The notes below the pieces were generated by a model. It was not told the origin of the DNA and did no database searches. It worked only from the letters and a program-made list of their open reading frames with translations. This document shows positions 10,894 through 23,935 of a DNA stretch of 64,000 bases, piece by piece. This DNA is from Hydra vulgaris (lineage: Eukaryota > Cnidaria > Hydrozoa > Anthoathecata > Hydridae), in contig NC_088932.1 in NCBI RefSeq assembly GCF_038396675.1, positions 23,201,001 to 23,265,000 of the forward strand. Reading direction: 5' to 3'. The position numbers and the translations under genes were made by a program. Every line of letters starts with the position of its first letter. The first letter of the stretch is position 1.

Positions 10894-12284
10894 CTAAGAG
10901 ATAAAAAGTTGATTCTTTAGTTCATAGAATAAACACTATTAAATGGTATCTAAAATAAATTAGATCTCTGAAAAAGTATAATGCACAATCATATGATTTG
11001 ACTTCTTTTGTCTTGATATCAATACAAAAGAAGTCAAATACCCTAATTAATAATTATCTAGCTGTTAATACTGCACTAATAAATATAATCTTACTGTAAG
11101 TAAACATAATTTAACTATTTTCTTGCCTTATTAAGGCATCAATATTCATAAAAACAAAACTCTATTCTTCTACATGCTCTTAGTTGAAACCTTGCTAAGA
11201 TAATTAAATATATCTGGTATGCTCTTGGGTAAAAATAAATCAAAATAACTTAATTTCTGATGCATAACATAATTTACCATTAAAATAGAAACATCAATAG
11301 AATTAAGTTGATCCCTCAATGTTTGCTTTATTTAATTCTCTCCATAATAGCTGAAATAAACTAGATGAGACATATAAAAATGAAAGTTAAAAAAACAATG
11401 ATCTTATTATAACCAAACCATAAAGAAACCAATTAAAACTACTAAATCAATATAACAAGAACAGGTGTTTAGCTATATGAATTTAATAAAATTAAATTTA
11501 TGTTTTTTATATTAACTTAATAAAATTACATAACACTTGTCTTTTGTATGCAGTGGCATACAGGAAAGCAAAAGTTTCACCAGGGCTCTAAGTTAAAACC
11601 TAGCAATAATAAATAAAATAAAAATTTATGCAAGATATTGACATTAAAAATTATGGGAGAGGAATATTTTAGGGTAAAAAATTATAATAACTTAACTCCT
11701 GATGTATAACACATTTTACTATTTAAATTGAAAAATCATTGATGAATAAAAAAAGCCAACCTTTTAATGTTTTCTTGAGCAACTACTCACCATAAAACTT
11801 GAAGTAAAGTACATTACCATAATATAAAGTATGTCTAAGGTATATTGGTTAAATGAAATGACTTAACACAAAAATTTTGTCTTGTTAATGAGTTAGCATC
11901 TATGTATCACCAACATCATCATCAACATATTAGTGACAAGTCAAGTAAATAGTTAAGTTTAATTTTAAGTGGGCTTTCCTGTTTCCCATGAAGGTGTTCA
12001 TGTAAATGGTGCTCACTTTGCAACCAAATCAACATTATTATAAGATATTGGTAACCACCCAACTACCTGAAATAAGAACTGATATATACAAAAAAGTTCT
12101 TTCATAAGCATACAAAAAAAGAGGAGGGGATGGGGAGGGGGGATGAAATAGTAAAATAGATCTAATAAAAAGATCCACATCTGTAAACGAAATCGATTAA
12201 TGCAAGTATATAAATATGTTATTATTTACAATAACATATACCTTTTTACTACCTATTTACACACAATTTGCTTATGATAACATC
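10894..12284. repeat. non-coding; two diverged copies of one unit
   Basis: Sequence near 11200-11400 and near 11650-11830 matches loosely. Both contain GGGTAAAAA, AATAACTTAA, CTGATG.ATAACA and a following TTTAATGTTT.CTT, which suggests an old tandem duplication of about 400 bp. A near-perfect 44-bp palindrome lies at 10996-11039. No gene was seen. Confidence 0.4.
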
Positions 12285-15090
12285 AAATCACCGCTTTTGA
12301 TGTCTGCAGAAAATTGATATTTACTCATATCGTATTCAACGACATCATCGTCATGTTTTCATTTGGTTTCCTATAGGAGACTATATATGAAGCCTTATTT
12401 TAATGTTAAGAAGCCTGCCATAGTACATATTTTGGCTTTTAGGGTCAGCATCATACCACATGTGGCATATACTTCTTCCAACAGCATCTCCATTGAAAAT
12501 GTCTACAATATCTGCAGCCTCATTATTTTCCAGATCTGGGAAGAGTTGTTTTACTTGTAAAGGTATGCTTTTTTAAAATATTTTTTCCACTTTTCTTCTT
12601 TCTTTCTCTTCCTTATTTTGAATCTTTTATTAGCCATGTGTTTAATCAATTCTGCCTTCATTTCTTCATGACATTGTATGTTTGCTAAGCGCTTTTTACT
12701 AAGCTATCAGTTTATTTCGTATATCAGTTGGTTTTTTAGAAATAAAATCAATTGTCCCATTTTTTCATGCGCGAATTTTTGATGACAAATAACAAAGTGT
12801 GGCATTAGGAGCTTTTGCTTTGCAGCACTTAACATACCCACAAGTTCTTCACAGTCAATATTATCTGGACGTGCTGATAATGTCTGGGACTTGAGATGGT
12901 CAGTTAAGGTCATAATAAACTGTAGCGCATACTAATGCTTAATAACACTAATGACAGCATTTTGACAGCTGGCTAATGCATCTCTCATTTTGTCAGTTCT
13001 TGGGCAAAAGTCTATAAGTGATTGAAAGACTGGATCGTTGAGATTACCACCAAAAAAGTCTGTTTTTCGGTGAATAAGGGAAAAAGCCTTTGTGCTGCTT
13101 TCAACAAGTGCATTGCAAACATTTTTGATCACTTGGATACCAGAAAAGTAGTCAAGTCCTGGTGCAGCATAGAACTTTTTCATTCCGAGACCAGTCACTA
13201 ACTTTCCAATTAAACATAGGGCACACATATCACGTATACCTAAAATGAAATAAAATATGCCATAAAAAAATAAGAGCCAAACATTCCATCATAACATCTA
13301 ACCCGTTTCAAATGTGAAGTCTTGGAAAAGATTATTTCTCAGTCCTCCACATAACACTACTCCAGAAAACAGAAAACTCTAAAATTTATGGTAGCGATGT
13401 ATTAAAATTCTACACGTATGAAATAGTATGTGCAATCGATTTCCCCATTTGCGTTTTATAAGTCTTCTAGGAAGACCATGCTTGTCCAAAAAGGTGACAA
13501 AGCCTTTTGGATCACCTATAAAAACAAAATTAAAACCAAATGTGCAATGCGAAGAATTTAATTGCAAATTTGAAATAAGTATGTTAATCAATACATTTAT
13601 TATGTTCAGTTTTAAATTCAAAATAACAACTTGGAATAAAATAATTCAAAATATCAAGAAAACATCATTATAGTTAATATATGATAAAAGTTTATCATAT
13701 TTATTTACCTTTACCATCCTTGTAACGAAGTTTATTTAACTGAACAACAATGTTTGCTGCAAAACAATCTCTACCAAAAAGCTTGCCTTTTGAAGTTTCC
13801 AAAGCTTTAAGCAATAAACTTTCAAGCAGAAGTGATTGTATCCAATAGGTGGGTGAAGGTGACAGTTCAGTTTATTTAGAGATTTTTTGCCAAAAGGTGT
13901 TTAACTTTTTTATAGTTGCATGGTTCACTGCCACTCTGTCACTCATTGTGTTTGTTATGTTGCTGATAATTGTGCTTCGTACATCAGTGTATTGTTCCTA
14001 ATAAAAGTCAGTATACAACTTAGCAAAATTATTTGAAGACTTTGTAATATGACTCATATAGTCATAAGCTGTACCACCAGCAAGCTGATAAATGGCTACA
14101 ACCATGCATGAAGATTCAGTTGTTAAGTACACAACATTAACATTAACACCCTCCTGGGTTGTGACATCAAAACCAAGAGTCAAATTTTTTTGTTGAGAAT
14201 ACTATCTCAGCAGCCTGGAGATCTGAAATAATACCCAGCTCGCACAATATCTTCTCTACAGGTTTGCAATGCAGAATGTCACTAAATCTGCACCCAAAAT
14301 ATTTTCCTACTTTATGAAGAAGTTGGGGCACACTGTATGTAAAAACTTGACATGCCAGCATGCCATAGATAAGTGCCCTAATATCAAATGAGTAGACTTT
14401 TTTACATCTGGGGCTTTGTACTTTTTGCTGCATTTGCTCTATCCTTTCCTGTAGAATAAGCATATCATTTTGCAGGACACTAATCTCTAAATTCTTGTCA
14501 GCAAGTTGTTGACGTAAGATAACTTCTTCAGTATATAGCTTTGTTTGGGTGGATTGCAGCTCCTTTTTTAATCAAAAATTTGAAATTTGAAGCTTATTCA
14601 GCCGTAAGTTTAGACGCTGGACTTTTAATTTATTTCGCAAATTTGTTTGAGAATGACTGAATCTATAAATGTAGGCATAGCGTATATGGTATTATTTATA
14701 GCACTTCCCGAAACGACCACTTCTATGCCCTTATTATTATTGCTTAAGTATTATTATTATCTCTATAATTAACATTATTATTTTTATTATTGTTACTGTT
14801 GTAAATTACTACTGTTATTATTATAATTACAATTATTATTATTAATACTACTGTTATTATTAATACTACTGTTATTATTACAATGATTATTACTGTATTA
14901 TTATTATTATTAAGTTTATTATTACTAATTTTATTATTATTAGTTTTATTACTATTAATTTTATTATTACTAATTTTATTATTATTATTAATTTACTATT
15001 TAGTTTATATACTTTTTCAAATTTACGCCTAATATTTGTTGGTCGAAGTTTTTGATTACAAGATCTGTGCCGTAAATCGAAGGACACGCG
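12285..15090 (-). pseudogene. decayed multi-exon gene of a repeated transposon-like family
   Basis: In minus-strand order: a coiled-coil start (14640-14420, KKELQSTQTKLYTEEVILRQ), a helical segment (KVYSFDIRALIYGML), then VTTQEGVNVNVVYLTTES, SDRVAVNHATIKKLN and LNCHLHP. Next come SKGKLFGRDCFAANIVVQLN and YKDGKG, joined across an intron to GDPKGFVTFLDKHGLPR (13550-13480). RGN-like WGNRLHILFHTC follows, and after a second intron (donor near 13305, acceptor at 13237) CALCLIGKLVTGLGMKKFY. The tail has FPDLENNEAADIVDIFNGDA and YDMSKYQFSADI. In-frame stops (near 12930 and 13380) and frameshifts (near 13870) break it. The same motif order recurs in uncharacterised cnidarian and fish proteins as I remember them. 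The function is unknown; a transposon origin is inferred from repetition only. Confidence 0.6.
14735..15000. repeat. (ATT)n trinucleotide microsatellite
   Basis: Interrupted ATT/TTA repeats with occasional TAC or TGT variants. The Ile/Leu-rich minus-strand frame at 14890-15087 derives partly from this repeat. Confidence 0.85.
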
Positions 15091-16679
15091 CGTAGCTAAT
15101 CAATGTAGCCGACCATTTAATATTGTAACTCTCTCAGTTTTCCGTAATCCCACTTCATTGATTCAATTTTAAAATCAAAGTCAAGTATCCAAAGCCAACA
15201 CTGCGCTATTTAAAATACTGAAGGTAAACAGTAACCATATATTATTTAGTTTGAAATTTTCATCATTCTGCCGCCATTTTTATTTCCCGATTAACATATT
15301 TAATACGACATTATTGAAACATTACAAATTAAATATTTCTTTATAAAAAAGTTAACATGTATGTGTTTAAAATTAACATGCAACAATAAAAATTACACTT
15401 AAATTTTTAGTAAAATTTTAAAAGGTTCATAAAAAAACATGTCGCTAGAAACATGGTTCTAGTCTCATTTCCGAATAGTTCGATACGAGAATCTAAGAAA
15501 ATTCAACACAGTGTATGGCTTTTTTTACGCGTATAATCAAGTTTAATTTCAAAATTACTAGTGTGGCTTTAAAGCGTACAAGTGTAGCCTTAAAGTGCAT
15601 AATTTGTGTAGCCAAAAAGAGGCTACACTAAGTGTCGTTTTTTAGTCCACACTATTTTTAAGAGGTTAAGCATGTGTAAGTTTGTTTTTATGATATATTC
15701 TTTAAGCATATTTCTGCCGTCGATAAATAGACATTAATTTTGTCTTGTGTGTGCTTCCCCAAGCAATGTTAGCGTATGTAAGATGACTATGTATAAACAA
15801 AAAGTAAAGAATTTTCAAGTTAAATAAAATTAAAAATACTAAAAAAGAAAAACACTGACAAAAAGTTATTTTTTTGGGTTTACTTTTTTTAGTTCACTTT
15901 CTATCTGTACTAAATCCAGTGGCGTTGCTAGGAATAAAAGTACTGACTGGTTTCAGAAAAAAAAATTTTCAAACTTATAACCACCCGACTGAAATGTGTC
16001 AAATATCTGACGATCCGACTATATTCCCCAACAAATTGACTATCACTTGAAAATTGCCTTCTTTTTAAGTTATATCCCCCGCACACACCTGCAGAATAGC
16101 CCCTGCATATGACGATATCTTTCTAAATACTAAATCAGCAACAAATTTTTATAAAAGAAATTCGTTTGAATTGGGGTCAGGTCCGTCCGGAAGAGATCTC
16201 TCATGGGGGAGGGGGGAGGATGTCGTGTGTGCTTTTTGCCAACTAGAGTCACCAAAAAAAAAACGGTCCTCCCTTTTTGACAATTGCCAACTATATATAT
16301 GTTAAATGTACTAATGTGCCAACTCAAACGCATATATAACAGTTATGGGAAGGAGGGAGAGATGAAACCCCCTACACTCCCCGTTCAGGACAACCATGAT
16401 TGGGGTTGATCACCTTAAATTAAAGAAATCTTCAGATTAAGTTTGTCACATCTAAACATACTACATTTATTTTTGACTAGTACTAAAAATCATTAAAACT
16501 TTGATTTTCATTTTTCAAATAAGTCTAATTATGTTGTATTTTACTTTAAACGAGCATTAAAAAAGATATTATTTAACAACTCTTTTGTTTTAGCAGGTTT
16601 TAAAAAAGGAGTTCTTAGGAAGTAAACATCCTTTTTAAAATAAATCCAAATTCGTATAAAAGAACTGGTTCTACTTCTG
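15091..16679. other. intergenic, no gene seen
   Basis: AT-rich sequence. A small cluster at about 15555-15635 repeats GTGTAGCC with an inverted GGCTACAC. A purine-rich GGGGGAGGGGGGAGG stretch lies at 16204-16219. Nothing coding was recognised. Confidence 0.5.
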
Positions 16680-17160
16680 CTTACTTATCTAGAAATCATT
16701 TTTTTAATTTCTTTCAGTTTCTGACTCCTTACTTTGCTTTTGTTGGTCGATATATACTTTGCTTTTGATATATTCAACACATTGTGTAACTTAGAAGCTT
16801 TATTCATAAACCGTCCATTGTTTACGTCTCAAGCTTTTAAAACATTAAATACTCTTTGAAAACCATTATTAAATGAATTAATAGTAGAATTCAATGAAAA
16901 TTTTAAAAGACCTTTTAGCAAAATGCATATCCTTAGGACATCTTATCCAAAAAACACCATTCAAGCTTTCTTTACTGTTCTTTATTTTACTGCGAATACA
17001 TTTTTTTAGTAAACCTTGGTTAGATAAACTTCTAAAAATTGGTTTTACAGTTTTGTTTATGGCTAATAAAAGACTCTTTATGTTGTATTTAAATAATTTT
17101 GTTAGCTTATCAGACTGCCACAAGCAGTATTTGACATTCGACAAAACTTAGTGGCATATT
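16680..17160 (-). pseudogene. fragment of a repeated transposon-like protein
   Basis: The minus-strand frame 17144-16878 contains NKTVKPIFRSLSNQGLLKKC, then NSKESLNGVFWIRCPKD. After a decayed stretch, SQKLKEIKK follows near 16720. From memory this matches the C-terminal part of a family repeated in cnidarian and insect genomes (consensus like NSNESLNxxIWxRxPK followed later by RRKKLRAIKKG). Only the tail is present. No superfamily name is given. Confidence 0.5.
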
Positions 17161-18930
17161 TATAAATGCTGCAAAAATACGCAGAGGTTTATAACATTTT
17201 CCAAGTTCTCTAAAAGCCACGAAATCATTAAATTTTACAGCAGCAACAGGTTTTTCAGAAGAAGTTAAAACTGCTTAAAGGCTTGAAAGAGATGTATAAA
17301 ACTTTGCAAAGAACTTTCATGTATCACATGAAAACTGTAACTCATATGAGAACCCCCTTTTTTATCTTTTCCACCATTCAATAAACAACATTCACTACAT
17401 TATTAAACATTATCTTTAAAACTTTAAATTTTATAAATATATTGTAATTATCCTCATCAAGTTTGTTTTCTACATCCTGAAATTCAGCATTATCTTGCAA
17501 TTTTATTTGACTTGCGCTTCCTTTTTTTGTTTAAAACAGAGGTTTGATTAAAATTGTCTATACTTTATTCGGTAACATTTTGGTTTTCTTTAAATAGTTT
17601 TTTTAATATATTTAGTAAATCTTGGAATTTTTTAAAACTTTTTTACTTTTACATGTAATAATGTATCATGGATAAATTAACAAACAACCTGAAAAGTTTA
17701 CACTGCTGGTGTAACTTTACACAGCACTCTACAGTATTATACATATGAAACTTTCGCGGCAAGGAGTTAAAAATATAGCAAAAAGTTACCAAAAAGCTAT
17801 ATAACATATAACTTAACAGTGTTTTATTTTTTATACTATGACTAAATGCATATTATTTTTTGAGGTGCTAATAATTAAATAATCTTGAAAAAAAATGTTT
17901 CTATGGACCTTGTTAGGTAAACAAAATCTACCCTTATCGTTTCCAAGATGAATTAGACCAATTTATGTGCAAATTTAATAAATGTAAGTACTCTAATTTT
18001 GTTCTACAATGATTGAACGAAAAAAAAATCACCTTACATGAAATCTCGAAAAAAAAATTTAGATACATTTTAAATTAAGGGTATACCATCTTAACTGGTA
18101 TTACATGTATTTGTATTTCAATTTAAAATAAATAACTTGTATTTAAATTTATGATTTTAAAATCTTACTTGAAATATTTAAATTTGATTAAAAGCAGCTT
18201 TCGATCAAATTTAATACACACACCCATAACTGCTTTTTTCTTAACGCTTTAATTTGATTTCGTGATTGACGCAACTAGTCATTCCTGAATTTCTTATCAT
18301 AATTGTTTTTACTTAATACTTTATGAGTCAATTGCAGTAACTAAAGTTTCAAGATCTGATTCAATTTGGATAGATTAAGATTGTAAAAACATCAAAAAGC
18401 ATTTTTAAGTTGATTATTTATGCTCGTATAGTAACCATTGTCGAATAGAAAAGATTCGTCAACAATTGTCAAAAATAAATTTAGTGTTCTCGCAAATGAC
18501 TTTCTTTTGATTTTGGTTCTGGTTTCTTTAACAACTCCCTATTTTATATTCTATTTAAAAAAAAAATTTCAAGAAAGCAGAAATAAATAAAAAATTTTGC
18601 GAAAATCCATCGCAATTAAAAACAAAAGTGTATGCGTCATTTTTGGATTATAATACGCTGTTTCTAGGTAACTTGATTAAGTTTTTTTAAGATCTCACCA
18701 TTTGATATCTTTTGTAGATTGAAATCTAAAATCACTTTAATTTTGAATTGTTTTTAAATAATAAACTAAAAATAACAAGATTAAATGGAATATATAAGTT
18801 TCAACTTTTAGTTACCATAAAACATTTTCTTGTCCTGAGAAAGGTTTTAAATAAATATTCGCTTTTACGAACGTTTTTAAAAAAGAGTTTACTTAAATCA
18901 AATTTGTTGAAATTAAGGCTTTGCATTATA
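17161..18930. other. intergenic; upstream region of the PAN gene
   Basis: AT-rich sequence with homopolymer runs and no recognised gene. The promoter or trans-splice site of the gene beginning at 18931 must lie at its right end but no definite motif is visible. Confidence 0.45.
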
Positions 18931-19842
18931 ATGAAGTGTTTCCCAGTGTTACTTCTTTTACTTGCAACAACAAAAACAATATTTTGTATTTGTGCGCCAA
19001 AGACGGATACTGTTTTTTCATGCCAGTCGATATGCCGTTTAACAGAGGGGTGTAAAGGATTTAACTACGACGCTTCAATAAAAACCTGTTACTTAAAGGT
19101 AAGAACGAAAAATGAATTAAAGTTACATGCAATTGTTTACATTTTCATTAACTTTTTTTATCAATGTACATAACTGCAAAATATTTGAAATTGTTCGAAT
19201 AAGCAACAGTTATTAAAATAATGTTAGTTTTATTTGATTTGTAATACGGGAAAAAAGTATACTTTGCGTCATTGGGGAAGAGTGTAGGGCGGAGCAGGCA
19301 AAGGTTTTTTAAAGTTAGTATTATTTCAGAGTTTTTTAAAACTTAGTGAGTTTTTTTTATGGGATGGTAGTAATGGCTCCAGACTTCCAGTTAAATAATT
19401 AGGGGTAGATAATAAAGTAGACAATTTTTTAATATTATTACACAAACTCAAAAGTAGAAAAATAAAAAAGTTAAAATGACAATAAAAGAAAGTTACTTCA
19501 AAAGAATCTGTTCGATTAAAAATGGTTTTGGAGTAAAACAAGAAATTAAACTTTAAAATCTTTTTATTTTGTTATGAATATATATGTTATAGTACAATGC
19601 TTATTTAACTTTTTTTTTAGAGTGGATTATGGCAAATAATGTCAGTACAGGGGTCTTTATCTGGTTACGCAAATTCGGATAAGTTTTATGAAAACACTGA
19701 CTTTAATGGTGGAGACCTTGATTGCAACAGTGAAAAAGAATTTAAAGATCGTAAAGATTTTAAAGTTAGGAATATTAAAAGAAGAGGTCTTTCTCCTGAT
19801 ATCATTGTTAAAAACATTACTGCTGCTGCATTGAGAAAATAA
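18931..19842 (+). CDS. small secreted PAN/apple-like protein, two exons
   Basis: Exon 1 is 18931-19098 (56 codons, donor GTAAGA). Exon 2 is 19621-19842, preceded by a T-rich tract and TTTAG; both junctions are phase 0, giving 129 residues. The ATG chosen begins a clear signal peptide (MKCFPVLLLLLATTKTIFC). The next stretch has the PAN core: Cys31 and Cys35, GCKGFNYD, and TCYLK ending exon 1, with SGLWQ continuing in exon 2. PAN/apple modules bind proteins or sugars outside the cell. The module is followed by an acidic then strongly basic tail (KEFKDRKDFKVRNIKRRGL). AATAAA overlaps the stop codon. The product is short, about one PAN module, and lies 1.1 kb upstream of the astacin gene on the same strand. 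Splicing is predicted from sequence only. Confidence 0.72.
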
Positions 19843-20986
19843 ATAATCTAAAAATGTTAATTGTTATTGCTTATTAATTTAAAATCAATTGTTTATTTAT
19901 AATTTGTAATTTTAATTTTTTTTTTTTTTAATTTCTTGTTATGTTCAAAGCTATTTTTATTACTTATTGACTACTTTTTACTAAAAACTTTTGAAAAAAA
20001 TATTTAACTTTCTACAAAAAAAAAAGATTTACATTTAGAAATCCAAAAACCCGTTTTTTTAACGGTTATTAGCTAGTTATGAGGTTCATATTTCATTAGA
20101 CAGGAGACTAGCTCATATTTTATTACTAAGATATCAGGGTTAATTAGACCTTAACAACTAAAAACAAGCAAAACATTATTTTAATATGTTCTTATAACAT
20201 TTTTTATTAGAGAAATAACTGCTTTAACCTCCTTCCCTCCCGCGATTCAATTGTATCCGTCATTGTGGCAGTGACGTTGCTTTTCGCAGTGATTTTTTTT
20301 AAAATCAGCTATTTGCTGAACGTTCTTTTTATATCAAGTATTTGTCCGATTTTTTATGATCACAAAAATTAAATATTTTAGATAGGTAGTGACTACTTTA
20401 GGCATTTATTTTTTGATATTGTGATCTTAATAAACTCGCTTTTTTAATGAAACAAAGCTTAAAATATTTTTTATAGATTATAGTTGTTCAGTACTCTCCG
20501 TCACTAGTGCAACTTCTGTTTTAAAAAAAAAAAGTTATTTTAAACTTCTGTGATAATTTTCTTCGCATTATTATGTTAGGTAAAGTTTTATCGTAACTAT
20601 CGTAAAGGAATTGTCAATAAAGCAAATATCATCGGCGCTTTTTTTAGTTAGTTCTTATTTTGGTCTCTAAATTAATTTGATCAGCTAGTGCAATATTTTT
20701 TTACATCAAGTCACTTCAAAAAAAAATAATAGATATTATATATTATTAACTAATTATAATTAGTAAATATTAGAGATGTAGCATTGAAATTTTCTAAATA
20801 TTAATTTAGAAAACACAAGTTAATTTTTTATGTGTATTCGAAAAATTTAATCATGCTCATGATTCAACATGATGGTCCAGCTGATCAATTTTTCTATAGA
20901 AATATTTTACCGCATAAAAAAGAAAAAATTCATTTGGAATTTTCATTATTATAAAACATCAGTCAAAACTTTAAGAAAATTTTAAA
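19843..20986. other. intergenic between PAN and astacin genes
   Basis: T-rich and A-rich runs. No gene or transposon was recognised. The astacin promoter is expected in the last few hundred bases. Confidence 0.5.
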
Positions 20987-23524
20987 ATGAAGATTATTAC
21001 AATTGTAGTATGTTTGCTATTTGGAGAATGGATTCAAGCTAAATGGGTTTCTCAAATGGAAAGTAATATACTTTTTATTTTTGACAGTGAACCGTATATT
21101 ATAATTTATTTATCGTTATGGAGTTTTTTAAAGTTTTTTAGATAACAAAAATGTTTTTAGACAAAGGTCTCTATCAAGGTGACATGGTACTTGACCCTGA
21201 CGAAAAATTAAAAGTAAAGAATGGGTTTGCGAGCATTATTGGAGGAAGATGGCCTGATAACACTGTACCTTATGAAATAGACAAATCTTTGGGTAACATT
21301 TAAAAAATTAAATTTTTTATATTTTTGATTAAAAACAGCGTTACGCTCATTATTTATTTTCATCGATTAAGTCATAGAGAAATCTTAGTTTATTTGAATA
21401 TTAAATAGTTTTTAAATCTACGTTTAGGATCAGCTGCTATAGCTGGAATCCAAGGAGCTATCGAACAGTACCATAAGTATACCTGTTTAAAATTTAAACC
21501 AAAAACTACAGAACGTATCTATATCAAGTTTCAATTTGGAAAAGGGTGATTTTTATATATTTTATTGATTTTATGTAATTTACATTTTAACAGTGGTCTC
21601 AATAAATGTCTCAAACAGACTACATATCTGTTACAGATATTAAAGTTAGTTTTACTAGAATAAAAAAAACACATAGGAGTTTTTTTTAAAGGAAGTCATT
21701 TCTAAATGCATTGTTTTTAATGAATTTAGTAATCAATAACACTGCATTTAGAAATGACTTTTAACTAACTCAGACAAATGTTTATTTCAGTTGTTCTTCG
21801 CCGGTCGGTTACAAAAATGACAGAATAAACGCTATCTCGCTTGGAGAAGGGTGCGAAAGCGTTGGAACTGTTATTCATGAGATAGGGCATACTATAGGTT
21901 TGTTTTAAATTTTTTTTTTCCTTATTTATCAACTATATTTGTTCCCTTCGTTTAAAAAATCCAATGGTATATTTGTAAGAGTTTCCAGGTCTGTGTTTTC
22001 CATTTTTACAGGTCTTCATCACGAGCAGTCGCGACCAGATCGAGATTCATATGTTGAAATTATAACTGCAAACATTCCAGCTGGTCAGTATTATACACAA
22101 TTTAAAAAATTTTATTAAAAAATATCCTTAAGCTAATCTTGCAAGTTAAAGCTATTTTTACGAATTTAATAATTTGTAAATTTATTAGCTGTACGCTACA
22201 ACTTTGATAAAGAACCATCTAGCAGAGTAAACAGTTTAAATACAGAATACGACTTTCGCTCAGTAATGCATTATGACGCAACAGCTTTCGGTAATGGTAA
22301 GATAACAATAAAAACAAAAAATTCAGCAGATCAGTCACTTATTGGAAACAGAGACGGATTTAGCGGAAATGACATACAACAAATCAATCTCATGTATAAC
22401 TGCAGAGGTGAGATAAAAAAAGTATTTATTTAAAATTAGTTAGCTCTTGACATATAGTACTGAAATTATTTGGTATTTGGGCACTGGGTAAGAATTTGAA
22501 CCTTTTTTTCTGCTGACTTTGATTTTTTATGCTTGTTTACACTAAAACTTACTCGCTGATTTCAAGTTTGTTATAGGTTTTTTTTCCTGCACGTCAAGTT
22601 TTAAAGATATTTGAATTCAAAATCTTAGCATTTAGTGTAAGATCCCAAATATTGTCAAAAATAAATTATTCCAAAGTATGTCAACATGGGTATGACAACC
22701 TGGGATTTTAGAAAACAAAAATATATTTAATTAAAATTTATTGACAGAAATATATATAAAAAAAAAGGCTAACGATTTTTAAAAAGCATTTTATTTTAAG
22801 AGTATATAAGTGCTCCAAGAAGTCCTTATAATGTCATCACAGTGCACCACAGAATAGCGTTTAACCAAAAAGTTAACTTCTCCTTACTTACCAATGATAG
22901 ATATTTGGCCAGAGCCAGCTTCAACCACGGACCTCTATTTCTGACCCCTATACCCTACTCCACGGCTGCTATACAATTTTAACAAAAATTTTTTACAGAT
23001 AAAATATAAAAAATATTCACTTTTGTTACAAACATATATTTTTTGAACTCAAGTATCTTTAAAACGTGTTGGAAAAAAAAATGAATATTTTTTTGGAATC
23101 AGAGAGCCAATTTTAGGTGTAATCAGCATAAAAATCAACAGAAAAAAAGTTTAAAATGGTTTCCCAGTGATATTTATTATTACGTCATACAAAGACAAAA
23201 TAAACCTTTTTTTATGAAGTATGCAAAAGGTTACAATTTTTATGCCGAAATTTTTTTATTTTTTTTATTTTTAACTAGTATTTTAGTATTTTAGTAAAAA
23301 GAAAAAAAATTTTGTATTTAGTTGTTAAAAGATGCGGTGACGGAAGCGAGGAAGGGAAAAAATGTGGATGTAGTAAAGGTTATTGTTGGTCAAAGTGTAG
23401 CGGTGACTGGTGGTGTTACACTAACGGTGCTTTCCAAAGTTCACAAAATAAAAATTATGTTTATTGCTCTAAAGATAGTCAATGCGAACAAGGATGGTCG
23501 TGTGGTGGGACATGTAGATTGTAA
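20987..23524 (+). CDS. secreted astacin metalloprotease with Cys-rich C-terminus
   Basis: Seven exons fit one frame: 20987-21062, 21161-21292, 21428-21545, 21791-21897, 22012-22083, 22189-22407 and 23322-23524 (927 nt, 308 residues), all with GT/AG introns. Residues 1-18 are a signal peptide. The short propeptide has YQGD (30-33), matching the FxGD aspartate switch that keeps astacins latent. The catalytic domain starts near TVPYEID (60-66). The zinc site HEIGHTIGLHHE (138-149) spans an intron, and the Met-turn SVMHY is at 193-197. The four canonical cysteines are 89, 110, 130 and 240. The last exon encodes about 65 residues with ten cysteines (246-306) and WSKCSGDWWCY, not an EGF, CUB or ShKT module as I know them. 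It is an extracellular zinc endopeptidase; its substrate is unknown. Everything needed for activity is present. Confidence 0.93.
22808..22969 (-). mobile_element. tRNA-derived SINE relic in astacin intron 6
   Basis: On the minus strand, GCAGCCGTGGAGTAGGGTAT resembles a tRNA box A and GTGGTTGAAGCTGG a decayed box B. The far end has AAGGACTTCTTGGAGCACTT, shared with the SINE copies at 51.6 and 54.4 kb. It lies inside the 914-bp last intron. Confidence 0.6.
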
Positions 23525-23760
23525 AAGTTAATCTTATGTTACTTTTATACAGAAAAAAAGTGAAAATTTTATTATTTCCGGCCGCAATATAATTTATAAT
23601 ACAATATAATTTAAACAATACAAACTTTGTTATTATTATAAACCAGGCCTTTTTATTACTATGGTTATAAGATAAAACTATTAAAGGTCTCAATTCAGGA
23701 GTTATCCATCAAAAGTCTATTAGCAGAAACAAAAATTTCTCTAACAATTTCAAATACAGC

Positions 23761-23935
23761 ATGTGACGGATCCAGGAGTTTTTTAAGGGGGATGTTAAAA
23801 TATTTTTGTATTTTGTACCACATTTGCAATTACTTAAAAAAAAAAAGAAAGTCCTTAATTTCTGAGATATTTTAGGACATTCAGATTCTGATGTGTGGGG
23901 GGTGCATCCCCTATCCTCACCTGAATCCGTCGCTG
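23761..23935. mobile_element. hAT-like MITE
   Basis: Inverted ends read GTGACGGATCCAGG on the left and, complemented, GCGACGGATTCAGG on the right. The flanking octamers AATACAGC and ATTACAAC agree at six of eight positions, as expected of an old 8-bp hAT target duplication. It is about 175 bp long and non-coding. Confidence 0.55.

Noticed and set aside
12363..12560. Plus-strand 65-residue frame
   Set aside because: It is the shadow of the minus-strand pseudogene, which reads FPDLENNEAADIVDIF there.
16894..17151. Plus-strand 85-residue frame
   Set aside because: It is antisense to the better supported transposon-protein fragment on the minus strand.
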